Source: Sabulitectum sp964386635
GTDB taxonomy: Bacteria; Fermentibacterota; Fermentibacteria; Fermentibacterales; JCC-6
Length of the DNA stretch: 30,399 nucleotides
Reading direction: 5' to 3'
Assembly: GCA_964386635.1 (NCBI GenBank)
Contig: CAYLRO010000029.1
Location: 1 to 30,399, forward strand
The notes below the pieces were generated by a model. That model saw nothing but the letters and a program-made list of their open reading frames with translations, had not been told where the DNA came from and did no database searches. Every line of letters starts with the position of its first letter. The stretch's first letter is position 1. This document shows positions 8,036 through 16,433 of the stretch, piece by piece. Made by a program: the position numbers and the translations under genes.

Positions 8036-8366
8036 CCTCATCCGCGCTGTTGGAAGATCTTATCTTCCTCAGCATGATGGCATCACCGGTGCGCACCCTT
8101 TTAACTAATCGGGCTCCAATAAAGAGGAATACAATCCATACAAGAATGGAAACTGTCAGAAGAGCGGTGAGAACAATTACGGGAACCGGTATATAGTAAT
8201 TGAACCAGAATGCCACAGCAAAAAGGATAACACAAGCCAGAGGGAGAAGAATAAAACGCAATGCCTTGTTGGACATTGATATGCGCTGTTGAAACCAGTT
8301 CTCCAGCATTGAAGCCATAAGCTCTCTTTCAACTGGATCGTAAACAGGGGATTCCGTATCAGTCAT
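8022..8366 (-). CDS. Small two-helix membrane protein of unknown function
   Basis: A 114-residue protein that I do not recognise. It has an acidic cytoplasmic-looking N-terminus (about 35 residues), two transmembrane helices near residues 36-56 and 61-88 with a very short turn (NYYIPVP), and a basic C-terminal tail (KRVRTGDAIMLRKIR). Its ATG overlaps the stop of the upstream 599-residue gene by 8 bases (ATGACTGA), so the two are translationally coupled and may act together. The last codons overlap the -35 region of tRNA-Met. Confidence 0.75.
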   Translation of the reverse strand: MTDTESPVYDPVERELMASMLENWFQQRISMSNKALRFILLPLACVILFAVAFWFNYYIPVPVIVLTALLTVSILVWIVFLFIGARLVKRVRTGDAIMLRKIRSSNSADEVDKT

Positions 8367-10158
8367 TTTGATTCAGCCTTTCACTGATGGCGGCAAACAC
8401 AGCCTCTCTTCTCTCAAGGGTAAGTGCCCGGGAGGATTCCTGGACCCGAAGGAGCACAGAAATGATCCCCGACCATCTTATGATGCTTGCGGTGACTGTA
8501 AATTCTCTTACTATTGAAAGAAGAGTTTCCATATTTTTGCACTCTCCTCGTCTGGCAATGCAGAAGAGAGTTGCCACAGCTCTTTTCCTGCCCATGACAT
8601 CCTCCCTGGAGACCAGGGTTGCATCAGATTTGACAGGAATGAGATCTGTAATGGTATTGAAGGCCAGTCTGATCTGCTGGGCTATCTCCTCTGGAGGAGA
8701 GGAGGCCCGGAGGAAATCTTCCAGACAGTAAAAGAAGTCAGTAACAATTGTTTCAGGGATCTCCGGAAGAAGTTTCCTTATGGATTCAAGCATATTCACA
8801 TCGTTAAGACGCATACCCTGGTCGAAATCTCTGAACTCGCCGAAACTCTCCCTTATAACATGTTTCACAATTGAATAGGCCTCTTCAATGTGTGCAAACC
8901 GTTCTCTCTCAACCACAAAATCAAAAACATCCACCCAGATGTCATCTCTGCGGGTAGGGGACTTGAACGACTTGACGCCAATACCTTTCTGGCTGCTCAG
9001 GTTCCTTACAAGGGTAAGTATCCTGCTGTCATGGTCCTTCACATCTATCTGGTCATCTGCACTTGTAACAAGAAGCATCTTCAGCTCGGCATCAAATGTA
9101 CTTGTGCTTTCCATGGCGATGTATGCCTGATTGATTCCCGTGCTTCTGCATTCTTTGATAAGCAGTGGCAGAAGCGCTCTGCCGATGTGTTCCGTTCCTC
9201 CGTAATGATGGATAGCGTCCAGTCTCTCTATACCCCTTGAAACCAGAAGCTTATGCAGATAATCTCTTACAGTTTTCAGCTCTTCCCTGGTGGCGCTCAT
9301 ACCGTAGGGACCGGTCATCTCAACGCGAATTGAAACAATGCCGTCGGCAGTGGTGTATCTTCTCTGATGTCTGATAGTAGCACCAGGCCAGGCAACAGAG
9401 AGGGTTGTGATGAGCTTCTGAAATGAGATGTCTCTCTCGAATCCAACAATATTTATACCTGTAAGGTGTTCACTTGTTGCTCTGATGTTGCGGATCCGGT
9501 AAAAAGGTATTCCACCCTTTTTCCTTACTTTTTCCAGAAGATCGTAGTTTGTTTTAACTATCCAGGCAAGATCAGAATTTTTCCTGGCAAGGAGATACTG
9601 GTCGGATCTGGAACTGATAAAGAGGACAAGCTGCCCGGCAGGGCCAAGTATCTCTTCAGGAATTTCGCCGTAATAAATCCGGCCAAGTTCCTCAAGAATC
9701 CCCTGATAGCACTCAACTCTGTCGGATGCCCTGTTCAGAAGAGAAATGATTCCCGCACGACCCACCGCAAGCCTTTTAAGAAGCGTACTGAGCTTGTCAG
9801 CGTCTTTCCTGAATTTACGGCCTCTTTCCTGATCGCTCTCACCAATTATGATGCCTGTGATAATAATGCCTCTTCGAACACCATCCGTTTCAACAGTGAA
9901 ACCCTCAAGAAGGTCGAGATTCCACCCTTCATGGTGAAGTTCCCCCACCACCACCGAGGCCAGACCCGCCCAGTCAACAGCGCTGACACCAAGAAGTGCC
10001 AGCCCGCCACTTACATTCACTGAGATGGACACATTGCTTTTTGATTTGATCAGGGATTCATAAATCTTCTGACGGCGATCTCTGGGAATAATCACCACCG
10101 GGCATGTTTTGCCTATACAGTCATCAGTGTCAGGAGGTTCCACCTTGTTGATATCCAT
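8359..10158 (-). CDS. Conserved hypothetical protein with ACT-like regions
   Basis: A soluble 599-residue protein without signal peptide or membrane helices. Residues about 45-105 contain SGGLALLGVSAVDWAGLAS and VVGELHHEGWNLDLLEGF, which look like an ACT domain (a small-molecule-binding beta-alpha-beta fold). Residues about 235-290 (HLTGINIVGFERDISFQKL and after) look like a second one. The C-terminal half is mostly helical, with FRDFDQGMRLNDVNMLESIR and DFFYCLEDFLRASS. No catalytic motif is recognised, so I assign no function; a ligand-sensing regulator is one possibility. It starts at ATG 10158 behind only a weak ribosome site, divergent from tRNA-Val, and is coupled to the membrane protein downstream. 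Confidence 0.8.
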   Translation of the reverse strand: MDINKVEPPDTDDCIGKTCPVVIIPRDRRQKIYESLIKSKSNVSISVNVSGGLALLGVSAVDWAGLASVVVGELHHEGWNLDLLEGFTVETDGVRRGIIITGIIIGESDQERGRKFRKDADKLSTLLKRLAVGRAGIISLLNRASDRVECYQGILEELGRIYYGEIPEEILGPAGQLVLFISSRSDQYLLARKNSDLAWIVKTNYDLLEKVRKKGGIPFYRIRNIRATSEHLTGINIVGFERDISFQKLITTLSVAWPGATIRHQRRYTTADGIVSIRVEMTGPYGMSATREELKTVRDYLHKLLVSRGIERLDAIHHYGGTEHIGRALLPLLIKECRSTGINQAYIAMESTSTFDAELKMLLVTSADDQIDVKDHDSRILTLVRNLSSQKGIGVKSFKSPTRRDDIWVDVFDFVVERERFAHIEEAYSIVKHVIRESFGEFRDFDQGMRLNDVNMLESIRKLLPEIPETIVTDFFYCLEDFLRASSPPEEIAQQIRLAFNTITDLIPVKSDATLVSREDVMGRKRAVATLFCIARRGECKNMETLLSIVREFTVTASIIRWSGIISVLLRVQESSRALTLERREAVFAAISERLNQND

Positions 10159-10196
10159 TATCCAATTATGAAAAGAACCGAACAGAGTGACCAGTA

Positions 10197-10225
10197 TTGA
10201 CAGAATTGTCCGGTGTTAGTATTTA
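10197..10225 (+). promoter_or_regulatory. Promoter of tRNA-Val
   Basis: TTGACA at 10197-10202 and TATTTA at 10220-10225 are separated by 17 bases; the -10 ends 12 bases before the tRNA. The layout mirrors the tRNA-Met promoter, though the -10 is poorer. Confidence 0.65.
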
Positions 10226-10237
10226 TCAGCCCACTGC

Positions 10238-10314
10238 GGGCGAATAACTCAGTTGGCTAGAGTGCCTGCCTTACAAGCAGGACGTCGGGGGTTCAAGTCC
10301 CTCTTCGCCCACCA
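10238..10314 (+). tRNA. tRNA-Val(TAC)
   Basis: A 77-nt cloverleaf with encoded CCA: acceptor GGGCGAA/TTCGCCC (7 perfect pairs), D arm ACTC/GAGT, anticodon arm CCTGC-CTTACAA-GCAGG giving anticodon TAC, and T loop TTCAAGT. It reads GUA and other valine codons by wobble. It stands alone, followed at once by a rho-independent terminator. Confidence 0.95.
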
Positions 10315-10317
10315 GAA

Positions 10318-10346
10318 AACCGGGAGATTCGCTCTCCCGGTTTTTT
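10318..10346. terminator. Bidirectional rho-independent terminator
   Basis: Arms AACCGGGAGA (10318-10327) and TCTCCCGGTT (10333-10342) pair perfectly around TTCGC. A T-run follows on the plus strand, and an A-run before the hairpin gives TTTT on the minus strand. It serves tRNA-Val on the plus strand and the nine-gene operon ending at 10356 on the minus strand. Confidence 0.93.
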
Positions 10347-10355
10347 CATGTACAA

Positions 10356-11096
10356 CTATTTTACCAGTCTGAAACCGGCATACCAGGTGATGTCACCTTC
10401 AGGAAGAGTTCTTCTGAAGCCAAGTTTCATGGCCTCTTCAGGCTGAGCCCAGCTTCCTCCCATGAGATGAATCGAGGAATCGGCTTCACTGACTGTAATT
10501 TCCGCCACATTGCCTGCGAGATCCTCAAAACCCCCTGTTGAAAGTGGATAAGACCCGTGTGGTGCTGTGTATAAGTATCCATCCACATCTCTGCTGTCCC
10601 ACATATTAAGAGCCAGGTAATTTGCCGGAACTCCAGGGACATCAGGGGGAGAAAGAGCTCCCCATGGGAACTGGTCCGCAATATTTCCAGTGAGACCAAG
10701 TGAAGCAGCATACTCCCACTGGTTTCTGGTAGGAAGTCTGCACCCCATGGCAGTTGCCGCTTTTCTTGCTCTGAACGGACTGACATTTACAACCGGGTAA
10801 TCCGGAAAATCATAGAAATACTGTTCCATGCCGGGAAAGCCCGGGTCAGGAGGATGAGAAAGCCCCTCCTGGTCAGCAAGACTGCGATAGAGTCTGTTTG
10901 AAACCTCACTCCTGAGCATCCTGAAAGATTCAATGGTTACAGATTCGCCCACTGAATTAGTAAATGTTCCTCCGGGAACCAGGACGAATGCCGTATCTGA
11001 TTCCTGAACAGGCTCAGCTGCAGGTATAACTATCTGTTCCTCTCCGCAGGCGAGAAGCGTCAACAGAAGCACTGGAAGTGCTTCTCTCAGCTTCAT
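10356..11096 (-). CDS. Lipoprotein with formylglycine-generating enzyme (SUMF1/FGE) fold
   Basis: The N-terminus MKLREALPVLLLTLLACGEE is a lipoprotein signal with lipobox L-L-A-C (C17), so the product is probably membrane-anchored outside the cytoplasm. The rest matches the FGE-sulfatase family: FVLVPGGTF near the start, YPVVNVSPFRARKAA, GCRLPTRNQWEYAA, FPWG, FEDLAGNVAEI, GGSW and GFRLV. Total length, 246 residues, is that of the single domain. The catalytic cysteine pair of true FGE is not evident, so a structural or binding role is more likely than formylglycine formation. It is the last gene of the operon; its ATG overlaps the previous stop as ATGA. Confidence 0.87.
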   Translation of the reverse strand: MKLREALPVLLLTLLACGEEQIVIPAAEPVQESDTAFVLVPGGTFTNSVGESVTIESFRMLRSEVSNRLYRSLADQEGLSHPPDPGFPGMEQYFYDFPDYPVVNVSPFRARKAATAMGCRLPTRNQWEYAASLGLTGNIADQFPWGALSPPDVPGVPANYLALNMWDSRDVDGYLYTAPHGSYPLSTGGFEDLAGNVAEITVSEADSSIHLMGGSWAQPEEAMKLGFRRTLPEGDITWYAGFRLVK

Positions 11097-11326
11097 TCAG
11101 CTTTGTCCTTTTTCTGACCGGGCGCAATGATAATTGCCACCGGGATTATTACACAGTAGCCAAGGATCAGCATGATGGGAGAAATGGAGATGTGACCTGC
11201 ACGAAGCATGAACCATCCCGCAGTGATTATCAGAAGACCTGCAGCGAAAAGAATGTAGTTCATCATTGTGAACGGGATGGATTCTCTCTGCTCTTCTGTC
11301 TTTACCGGTTTCTTTGTGTTGGCCAT
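11093..11326 (-). CDS. Small two-helix membrane protein, DUF3098-like
   Basis: A 77-residue protein with a charged N-terminus, then IPFTMMNYILFAAGLLIITAG as helix one and ISPIMLILGYCVIIPVAIII as helix two, and a lysine-rich tail. The pattern (FT-x-x-NY-hydrophobic, then a S/APIxLxxGY helix) resembles DUF3098 proteins of the FCB group. No function is known to me. AGGA lies 5 bases upstream of ATG 11326, and the gene starts 34 bases after folC in the same direction. Confidence 0.75.
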   Translation of the reverse strand: MANTKKPVKTEEQRESIPFTMMNYILFAAGLLIITAGWFMLRAGHISISPIMLILGYCVIIPVAIIIAPGQKKDKAE

Positions 11327-11360
11327 GGAATTCCTTTCAATTGTATCCTGAAGTCGTAAG

Positions 11361-12593
11361 CTAATCTAAGACATTTTCTGCAGAATCGGGAACCCCGCTG
11401 ACCCACCCCGACTCAACTGCGACATTCATTGCCTCGCCCACTGTGAAGAAAGAACCGGTAACAATCATGGGGCTGCTGCCGGCAATCTCTCTGCAGCAGG
11501 CAACTGCTTCCTGAATGTTGTCGATACACTTCACCTGAAATCCTTTTGTTTCCATACAGGCTCCCAGTTCCTTTGCTTCAAGCCTTCTCTCACTCAGGGG
11601 AGTGGTGGCAATAACAGGCCCCACAACACCTCTGAGAATATCAATCATCTGTTCCCATGGTTTGTCAGAGAGGAATCCGATAACTGCAGGAACAGGTTTT
11701 TCCCAGTCTGCCAGGTAATCAACAAGAGCCTGCATGGATTGAGGATTATGAGCCACATCAAATAGAATGGAGGGACTCCCTGCACGGTGGTCCAGTCTGC
11801 CGGGCCATTTCAGATTATGAACAGTTCTGCTGTATGCACTGTTCAGGTCCTCTCTGCTAACCCCAAACAGTTCAGAAGCTGCTGTAAACGCAAGTGCACT
11901 GTTCTCAAGCTGATGCTTTCCCGGAAGAGGGCTTTCCTGTACAGCAACAGGAAACAATCTCTTCAGATTTCCTGCTTCTACAGCTCTGTTCAGTACTTCT
12001 TCAACTCCAGGGGACTGCTCTGCAGCAATCAGAATGGAACCCGGCTCTGCAATAGCAACTTTTTCCGCTGCTATCTTCTCCCGGGAATCACCCAGTATCC
12101 TGCTGTGCTCAACCCTGACACCGGTAAAAACAGTTGCTTTTCCGTTGTAGGTTCTTGTAGCGTCCAGTCTGCCTCCAAGACCAGCCTCTGCAGCCACCCA
12201 CTGTACATCCTGCCCGGCAAAGTACCATGCAGCCATTGCACTTGTAATCTCAAAGAATGTGGCAGAGTGTTTTCTGAAAAGGTGAATGTTGTCTGTTATG
12301 AATTGTGCCACACTATCCTCGGGGATCCACTGATCATTAACAACTATCCTCTCTCTGAAATGCAGAAGGTGAGGTGATGTACCCCTTCCCCATTTGAATC
12401 CCAGTTCTCCTGCAATAGAGGATAAAACAGCAGCGGTGCTGCCCTTGCCGTTGGTTCCCACGATATGAACAGTCTCAAATTGATTTTCAGGATGGCCGAG
12501 TTCAGCCATGAGTGCCTGCATCCGCTGAAGTCCGTACTTCATTCCCATTCGGCGTCTGCCGAACAGCCATCTCTCAGCTTCAAGGTAGTTCAC
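11361..12593 (-). CDS. folC: Folylpolyglutamate synthase/dihydrofolate synthase
   Basis: Adds glutamate to dihydropteroate and/or to folates in the cytosol. The Mur-ligase-like ATP site is VHIVGTNGKGSTAAVL near residue 45, followed by TSPHLLHFRERI, the EAGLGGRLDATR loop and the C-terminal-domain entrance FDVAHNPQSMQAL. Length (410 aa) is normal. The ATG at 12593 overlaps the stop of the RimI-PNP gene as ATGA. It complements folE and folP in the neighbouring operon: three folate genes occur in the window, split between two operons. Confidence 0.94.
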   Translation of the reverse strand: MNYLEAERWLFGRRRMGMKYGLQRMQALMAELGHPENQFETVHIVGTNGKGSTAAVLSSIAGELGFKWGRGTSPHLLHFRERIVVNDQWIPEDSVAQFITDNIHLFRKHSATFFEITSAMAAWYFAGQDVQWVAAEAGLGGRLDATRTYNGKATVFTGVRVEHSRILGDSREKIAAEKVAIAEPGSILIAAEQSPGVEEVLNRAVEAGNLKRLFPVAVQESPLPGKHQLENSALAFTAASELFGVSREDLNSAYSRTVHNLKWPGRLDHRAGSPSILFDVAHNPQSMQALVDYLADWEKPVPAVIGFLSDKPWEQMIDILRGVVGPVIATTPLSERRLEAKELGACMETKGFQVKCIDNIQEAVACCREIAGSSPMIVTGSFFTVGEAMNVAVESGWVSGVPDSAENVLD

Positions 12594-13807
12594 TGGGTAA
12601 GCCTTTCAACAAGCTTCACAAGGGAGTCTTCCTGCCTGCTTCTCAGTATCTCCTGAGCTGACAGAACCTCCTCGTGGCACACGGAATCACCGCTGTCAGT
12701 TGAGTTTGTTATGAGAGCAACAGCAGCAACGCTGCAGCCAAGTGCTCTCAGTGCCATTGCTTCCTGAGCCGTGGACATTGAAACAGCGGAACAGCCGTTA
12801 CTTCGTATCATTGCCACTTCTGCAGCTGTTTCATAAGCCGGACCTGAAACACAGGCAAACACTCCGCTTCTGGAGTCTGTGATTGTTTCCCCTGCGAGAT
12901 CCTTAAGAAAACTGGAATAGATGCTCTGCCCTACAGGTTTCAACGGGCTATCCGGTATGCACCCGGAGTAGTTTACATGATCACTGAAGACCATGGCATC
13001 ACCCACGCGATAATCCGGGTCAACTGCACCGGATGAACTGGTAAGCAGCCACCTGTCCACTCCCAGACAGGCAAGTGCAGAAGGCAGAAGTGTTATCTCT
13101 CTTCCTGAGTATCCCTGATAATGGTGTCTTCTTCCCATTATGAAAGCAATGCCGCCGTCACTGCTGAAAAGAATGTTCTGCGCGTGGCCCTTTACCGCGT
13201 TACCTGACATGCCTGGAATACTTTCGAATGGAATCGACATTCCCTTCCCGAACGGTTCAGTTACCCAGCCCAGCCCTGAGCCCAGGACAACCCCCACCTT
13301 CGGTATGATTTTCAGTCTGCTGTTAAGATAAAGCACTGCATCGAGAGTCCCTGGAACAGGGCTTATCTCCCGCTCCATGTACTTTCCGTGTTTGCCTTTG
13401 CCGTAAAAATCCCTTAGAAGCTCTGATACTTCAAATCCCCATCTTCTGTAGAATTCAATTGCAGGGGAATTCCCCTGCCGAACCTCAAGAACAACTTTTT
13501 TTGCACCCAGATGTCTTCCCCAGTGTATTGCACATGAAAGCAGATCTCCGGCAATTCCCTGTCTTCTGAACTCCGGATGAACACCCAGGCTGATAACATG
13601 AAGAACATGCGGTTCTGAAAATGTTGCAGAGATGTAGCCCGCAGGTAAACTGTTTCTGAAAGCTGCCAGAGTAAAAAGAGAAATGGAGCTGTTCAGAAGA
13701 ATTTCTATCTCTTCCCTGTCCCAGGGACTGGGGAAGCAGGCTGTTTCCAGTTGATAAAGAGCATCAATGTGGCTCTTGTCAGGTCTTAAATACTCAGTGC
13801 CCGGCAT
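12590..13807 (-). CDS. Fusion of RimI-type N-acetyltransferase and purine nucleoside phosphorylase
   Basis: One uninterrupted 405-residue frame with two enzyme domains. Residues 1-150 are a GNAT acetyltransferase of the RimI type (ribosomal protein S18 alanine acetylation in the known family): CFPSPWDREEI, LHVISLGVHPEFRRQGIAG (acetyl-CoA loop RRQGIAG), LEVRQGNSPAIEFYRRWGFE. Residues about 160-405 are a type I purine nucleoside phosphorylase: KVGVVLGSGLGW, KGHAQ, MGRRHHYQGYS, SSSGAVDPDYRVGDAM, VSGPAYETAAEV, AVSMSTAQEAMALRALG, LITNSTDSG. Most phosphate and purine motifs look intact, though GHAQ differs from the usual GHAG/GHSG. RimI next to tsaB is a common pairing; fusion to a PNP is unusual. 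The start overlaps tsaB by 14 bases. Confidence 0.9.
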   Translation of the reverse strand: MPGTEYLRPDKSHIDALYQLETACFPSPWDREEIEILLNSSISLFTLAAFRNSLPAGYISATFSEPHVLHVISLGVHPEFRRQGIAGDLLSCAIHWGRHLGAKKVVLEVRQGNSPAIEFYRRWGFEVSELLRDFYGKGKHGKYMEREISPVPGTLDAVLYLNSRLKIIPKVGVVLGSGLGWVTEPFGKGMSIPFESIPGMSGNAVKGHAQNILFSSDGGIAFIMGRRHHYQGYSGREITLLPSALACLGVDRWLLTSSSGAVDPDYRVGDAMVFSDHVNYSGCIPDSPLKPVGQSIYSSFLKDLAGETITDSRSGVFACVSGPAYETAAEVAMIRSNGCSAVSMSTAQEAMALRALGCSVAAVALITNSTDSGDSVCHEEVLSAQEILRSRQEDSLVKLVERLTQ

Positions 13808-14468
13808 GTGAACCTATCCTCTGGTTGAATTCTCTCAGGTACAGGGGGTCAATATTCTTATCAAAACCGTGAACAGCAGCCTCTGCACTTGCACACAGTG
13901 CAGCAAGAGCAGGCCGGGGATGATCCATGATCTCAGGGGCCCAATGGAGATTTATCTTTTCACACCCGATCATCTCGCGCCTTCCGGAACCCACTGCAGT
14001 ATAATCCCCACTAAGCAGATTCAGTAGTTTTCCGGTTGAATAAATCCCTGAAGCGACCATCTCCACTGAGAGAGGGTCCGGGGACTGAAACACACCTGCA
14101 AAAACTTCCTCCGGTCTGGCTCTGATGCAGCTGAGAACCGGCCTCCCGGGAGGAACCGATGCCGCCAGAACTCTAAGAGAGGAGACTCCTTTCATGGGCA
14201 CTTTCCATCCAGCTGCAAGTCCCATTACAGTTGCTGCACCGATTCTTAATCCAGTGTAGGATCCAGGTCCGGCGGAAACCCCGATTCCTGCCAGTTCATG
14301 TCCGGAAATCCCGCTGGAATCCAGCAACCGGGATACTGCAGGAAGAAGTTTTTCTGAATGAAACGCCATCACAGGAAGAATTGATTCAGCTATCAGCTCA
14401 CCGTCTCTGAGAAGAGCCACTCCTCCTGTTTTTGAAGTTGTATCAATACCCAGCCATGTTCCGGTCAA
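13794..14468 (-). CDS. tsaB: tRNA threonylcarbamoyladenosine biosynthesis protein TsaB
   Basis: Non-catalytic partner of TsaD in making t6A37 on ANN-decoding tRNAs. The ASKHA-fold N-terminus is plain: WLGIDTTSKTGGVALLRDG, MAFHSEKLLPAVSRLL and VSAGPGSYTGLRIGAATV; the C-terminal half is diverged as usual. Length is 224 aa. I chose TTG 14468 because GGAGG sits 7 bases upstream; the TTG two codons earlier is almost on the ribosome site. It overlaps tsaE upstream by 26 bases and the RimI-PNP gene downstream. TsaD, needed for the reaction, is not in the window. Confidence 0.93.
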   Translation of the reverse strand: MTGTWLGIDTTSKTGGVALLRDGELIAESILPVMAFHSEKLLPAVSRLLDSSGISGHELAGIGVSAGPGSYTGLRIGAATVMGLAAGWKVPMKGVSSLRVLAASVPPGRPVLSCIRARPEEVFAGVFQSPDPLSVEMVASGIYSTGKLLNLLSGDYTAVGSGRREMIGCEKINLHWAPEIMDHPRPALAALCASAEAAVHGFDKNIDPLYLREFNQRIGSHAGH

Positions 14469-14883
14469 TCTCAATCCTCCTGGTTTGCGGGTCTTCCCCG
14501 GGTATGATACTAATTGTGCAGCCCCGGCGTCTGCTGATATCCGGTATTCTCTCCGGCCACTCTATCAGAACAACTGCCCTGGAATCAAGTATTTCCTCAA
14601 ATCCCAGCATAACAAGCTCCTCAGAAGAACCTTCGAGTCTGTAGAGATCAAGATGATGCACCACAAGTCCTCTTTCGGCAATGTTATACACGGAATCCAT
14701 TATAAAGGTCGGGCTGGGTATTGATCCGGTAACACCCAGAGCGCGTATGAAAGCCCTGGCAAATGTGGATTTGCCGGATCCAAGCGGTCCTTTAAGAAAG
14801 AATCTTTCACCAGGCTGAACTGTCTCCGCCATTTCTTCAGCAAGAGTTTCCATTTCACTTTCACTAATACTGCCGTAGATCAT
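14443..14883 (-). CDS. tsaE: tRNA threonylcarbamoyladenosine biosynthesis ATPase TsaE
   Basis: P-loop ATPase that drives turnover of the TsaBD complex in t6A synthesis. Walker A is FLKGPLGSGKSTFARAF (residues 29-45). The family signatures IPSPTFIMDSVY, HHLDLYRLEG, LGFEEIL and VVLIEWPERIP all follow in order. The 146-residue length is normal. The ATG at 14883 overlaps the stop of the PorX-like gene as ATGA, and the 3' end overlaps tsaB, so the t6A genes are coupled to the two-component genes upstream. Confidence 0.95.
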   Translation of the reverse strand: MIYGSISESEMETLAEEMAETVQPGERFFLKGPLGSGKSTFARAFIRALGVTGSIPSPTFIMDSVYNIAERGLVVHHLDLYRLEGSSEELVMLGFEEILDSRAVVLIEWPERIPDISRRRGCTISIIPGEDPQTRRIEIDRNMAGY

Positions 14884-16433
14884 CTGTATTTCTTTGGTCT
14901 CAGAACATCACAGGGAACAAGCATCTCTTCAAGTGAAACTCCTCCATGCTGAAATGAACCTTTAAATTTCAGCTGGTCCTCCCTGCTTATTCCCTCCTGC
15001 ATCAGCAGATAATCATCTCTGGCGAACAGATAGGACTTTCTTGGGTGATCATCAGGAAGCCCCCAACCTGCCGGGCTGTTAACAATGATGGCGTGCTTCC
15101 CGGAACCGAAGAGGGAGTGTCCGAATCTGTATCTCACACTGTGAGACATTCCCCTGGCTCCCCGGATATAGGCAATACGTTTTGCCAGAGTTGAACCGTG
15201 GTCACTGGTGACAATGACAGTTGCACCTCTGGCACTGAGGGTTTTCAGCATATCAAGCAGGAAAGAGTGTTCAAACCACTCGCTGGCAAGTCTTCTGAAA
15301 GATGGAACATCAGGAGCAATATCCCTGATCAGATCAAGCTCAGATCTGCCGTGGGTCAGGTGGTCGATAAAATTCACAACTATCGCCATAAACCCTTCTT
15401 TCAGGAAGTGAGAGAGACCCCGTCTGACATTTTCTCCTTCCATCCTGTTGGAAATTTTAGAGTACATGCTGCTCTGTCCCGGCCTGTAGCCAAGTCGGAC
15501 CATGGCATCTCTCAGCAGCACCTGCTCATAGGAATTCAAACCTGGACATCCGTACTTCTCAACCCACCTGGTTCTGTAGAAACGCCAGATATCCCTGGGG
15601 GTCAAGCCGCTGAAGATAGAATTACGACTGTATGGAGTAGCAGACGGAAGCCCTGCGATCATAAATCCGGACTCTCTGTGAAACCATTGTTCAATGGTTT
15701 TTGCCATGAGAAGCCACTGGTCGTACCGCATACAGTCAACAACTAGAAACACAACTTCTCCTGCACCCCTGCACAGCTCCGGAATTACTTTCTTTTCCAG
15801 AACATTGTGAGCCATTAACGGAGCATCTTCTGGTGAAGCTATCCAGTTTCTATAGTTATTCTCGATAAACACGGAAAAACCGTATTCCACCTGATCAAGT
15901 CCTCCGCCCTGCATGTGCTGAAGATGAGCGGACAGTTCTCCACCCAGGCTGATATCCTTCTCCACTCTTGATCTGTATAGGTGAATCCAGTCTTCAAGTG
16001 TGTTCGATCTGCTGATTCTGACTTTCTCGGTTTCCGATATCACCTCCCGGGCAGCCTTTTTCACCCTGAGTCTTCCAGAGTCAAGAAGTTTTTTAATAAC
16101 AAGCAGTATCTGACTGGGATTCACCGGTTTTGTAAGGAAGTCGGCGATGGTACCGGAAAGTGCTCTATCCATCAGCTCTTCCTCTTCACTCTGAGTAACC
16201 ATTACAACAGGAAGGTCCTTGTAACTTCTCCTTATCTGATAAACGGTTTCAAGACCATCCATGCCCACCATCATCTGGTCCATGAGAACAAGGTCGACCC
16301 TTGTGCTTTTCAAAAGCTCCAGGGCCTCCCTGCCGCTTCTGGCCTGCACCACTTCATAGCCCCTCTTCTCGAGGAACTTTACATGAGCCTGAAGATGATC
16401 GATCTCATCATCCACCCAGAGTATTGTAATCAT
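14880..16433 (-). CDS. porX: PorX-like response regulator: CheY receiver plus PglZ phosphodiesterase domain
   Basis: Residues 1-115 are a receiver domain starting MITILWVDDEIDHLQ (D8, D9), with phospho-acceptor D52 in LVLMDQMMVGMDGLET, T80 and K102 in DFLTKPVNPSQIL. A helical linker leads to an alkaline-phosphatase-superfamily PglZ domain from about residue 225: FLVVDCMRYDQW (D233), SATPYSRNSIFSGLTP (T266, likely nucleophile), NFIDHLTHGRS and VIVTSDHGS (D411, H412). This is the architecture of PorX, the Bacteroidetes regulator tied to type IX secretion and reported as a nucleotide phosphodiesterase. I chose ATG 16433 (AGGTGG 5 bases upstream); GTG codons at 16442 and 16439 are alternatives. 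It overlaps the kinase gene. There is no DNA-binding domain. Confidence 0.88.
   Translation of the reverse strand: MITILWVDDEIDHLQAHVKFLEKRGYEVVQARSGREALELLKSTRVDLVLMDQMMVGMDGLETVYQIRRSYKDLPVVMVTQSEEEELMDRALSGTIADFLTKPVNPSQILLVIKKLLDSGRLRVKKAAREVISETEKVRISRSNTLEDWIHLYRSRVEKDISLGGELSAHLQHMQGGGLDQVEYGFSVFIENNYRNWIASPEDAPLMAHNVLEKKVIPELCRGAGEVVFLVVDCMRYDQWLLMAKTIEQWFHRESGFMIAGLPSATPYSRNSIFSGLTPRDIWRFYRTRWVEKYGCPGLNSYEQVLLRDAMVRLGYRPGQSSMYSKISNRMEGENVRRGLSHFLKEGFMAIVVNFIDHLTHGRSELDLIRDIAPDVPSFRRLASEWFEHSFLLDMLKTLSARGATVIVTSDHGSTLAKRIAYIRGARGMSHSVRYRFGHSLFGSGKHAIIVNSPAGWGLPDDHPRKSYLFARDDYLLMQEGISREDQLKFKGSFQHGGVSLEEMLVPCDVLRPKKYR

Noticed and set aside
15198..15746. 182-residue plus-strand open frame opposite the PglZ domain
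   Set aside because: Antisense of conserved PglZ motifs; composition atypical for a protein.
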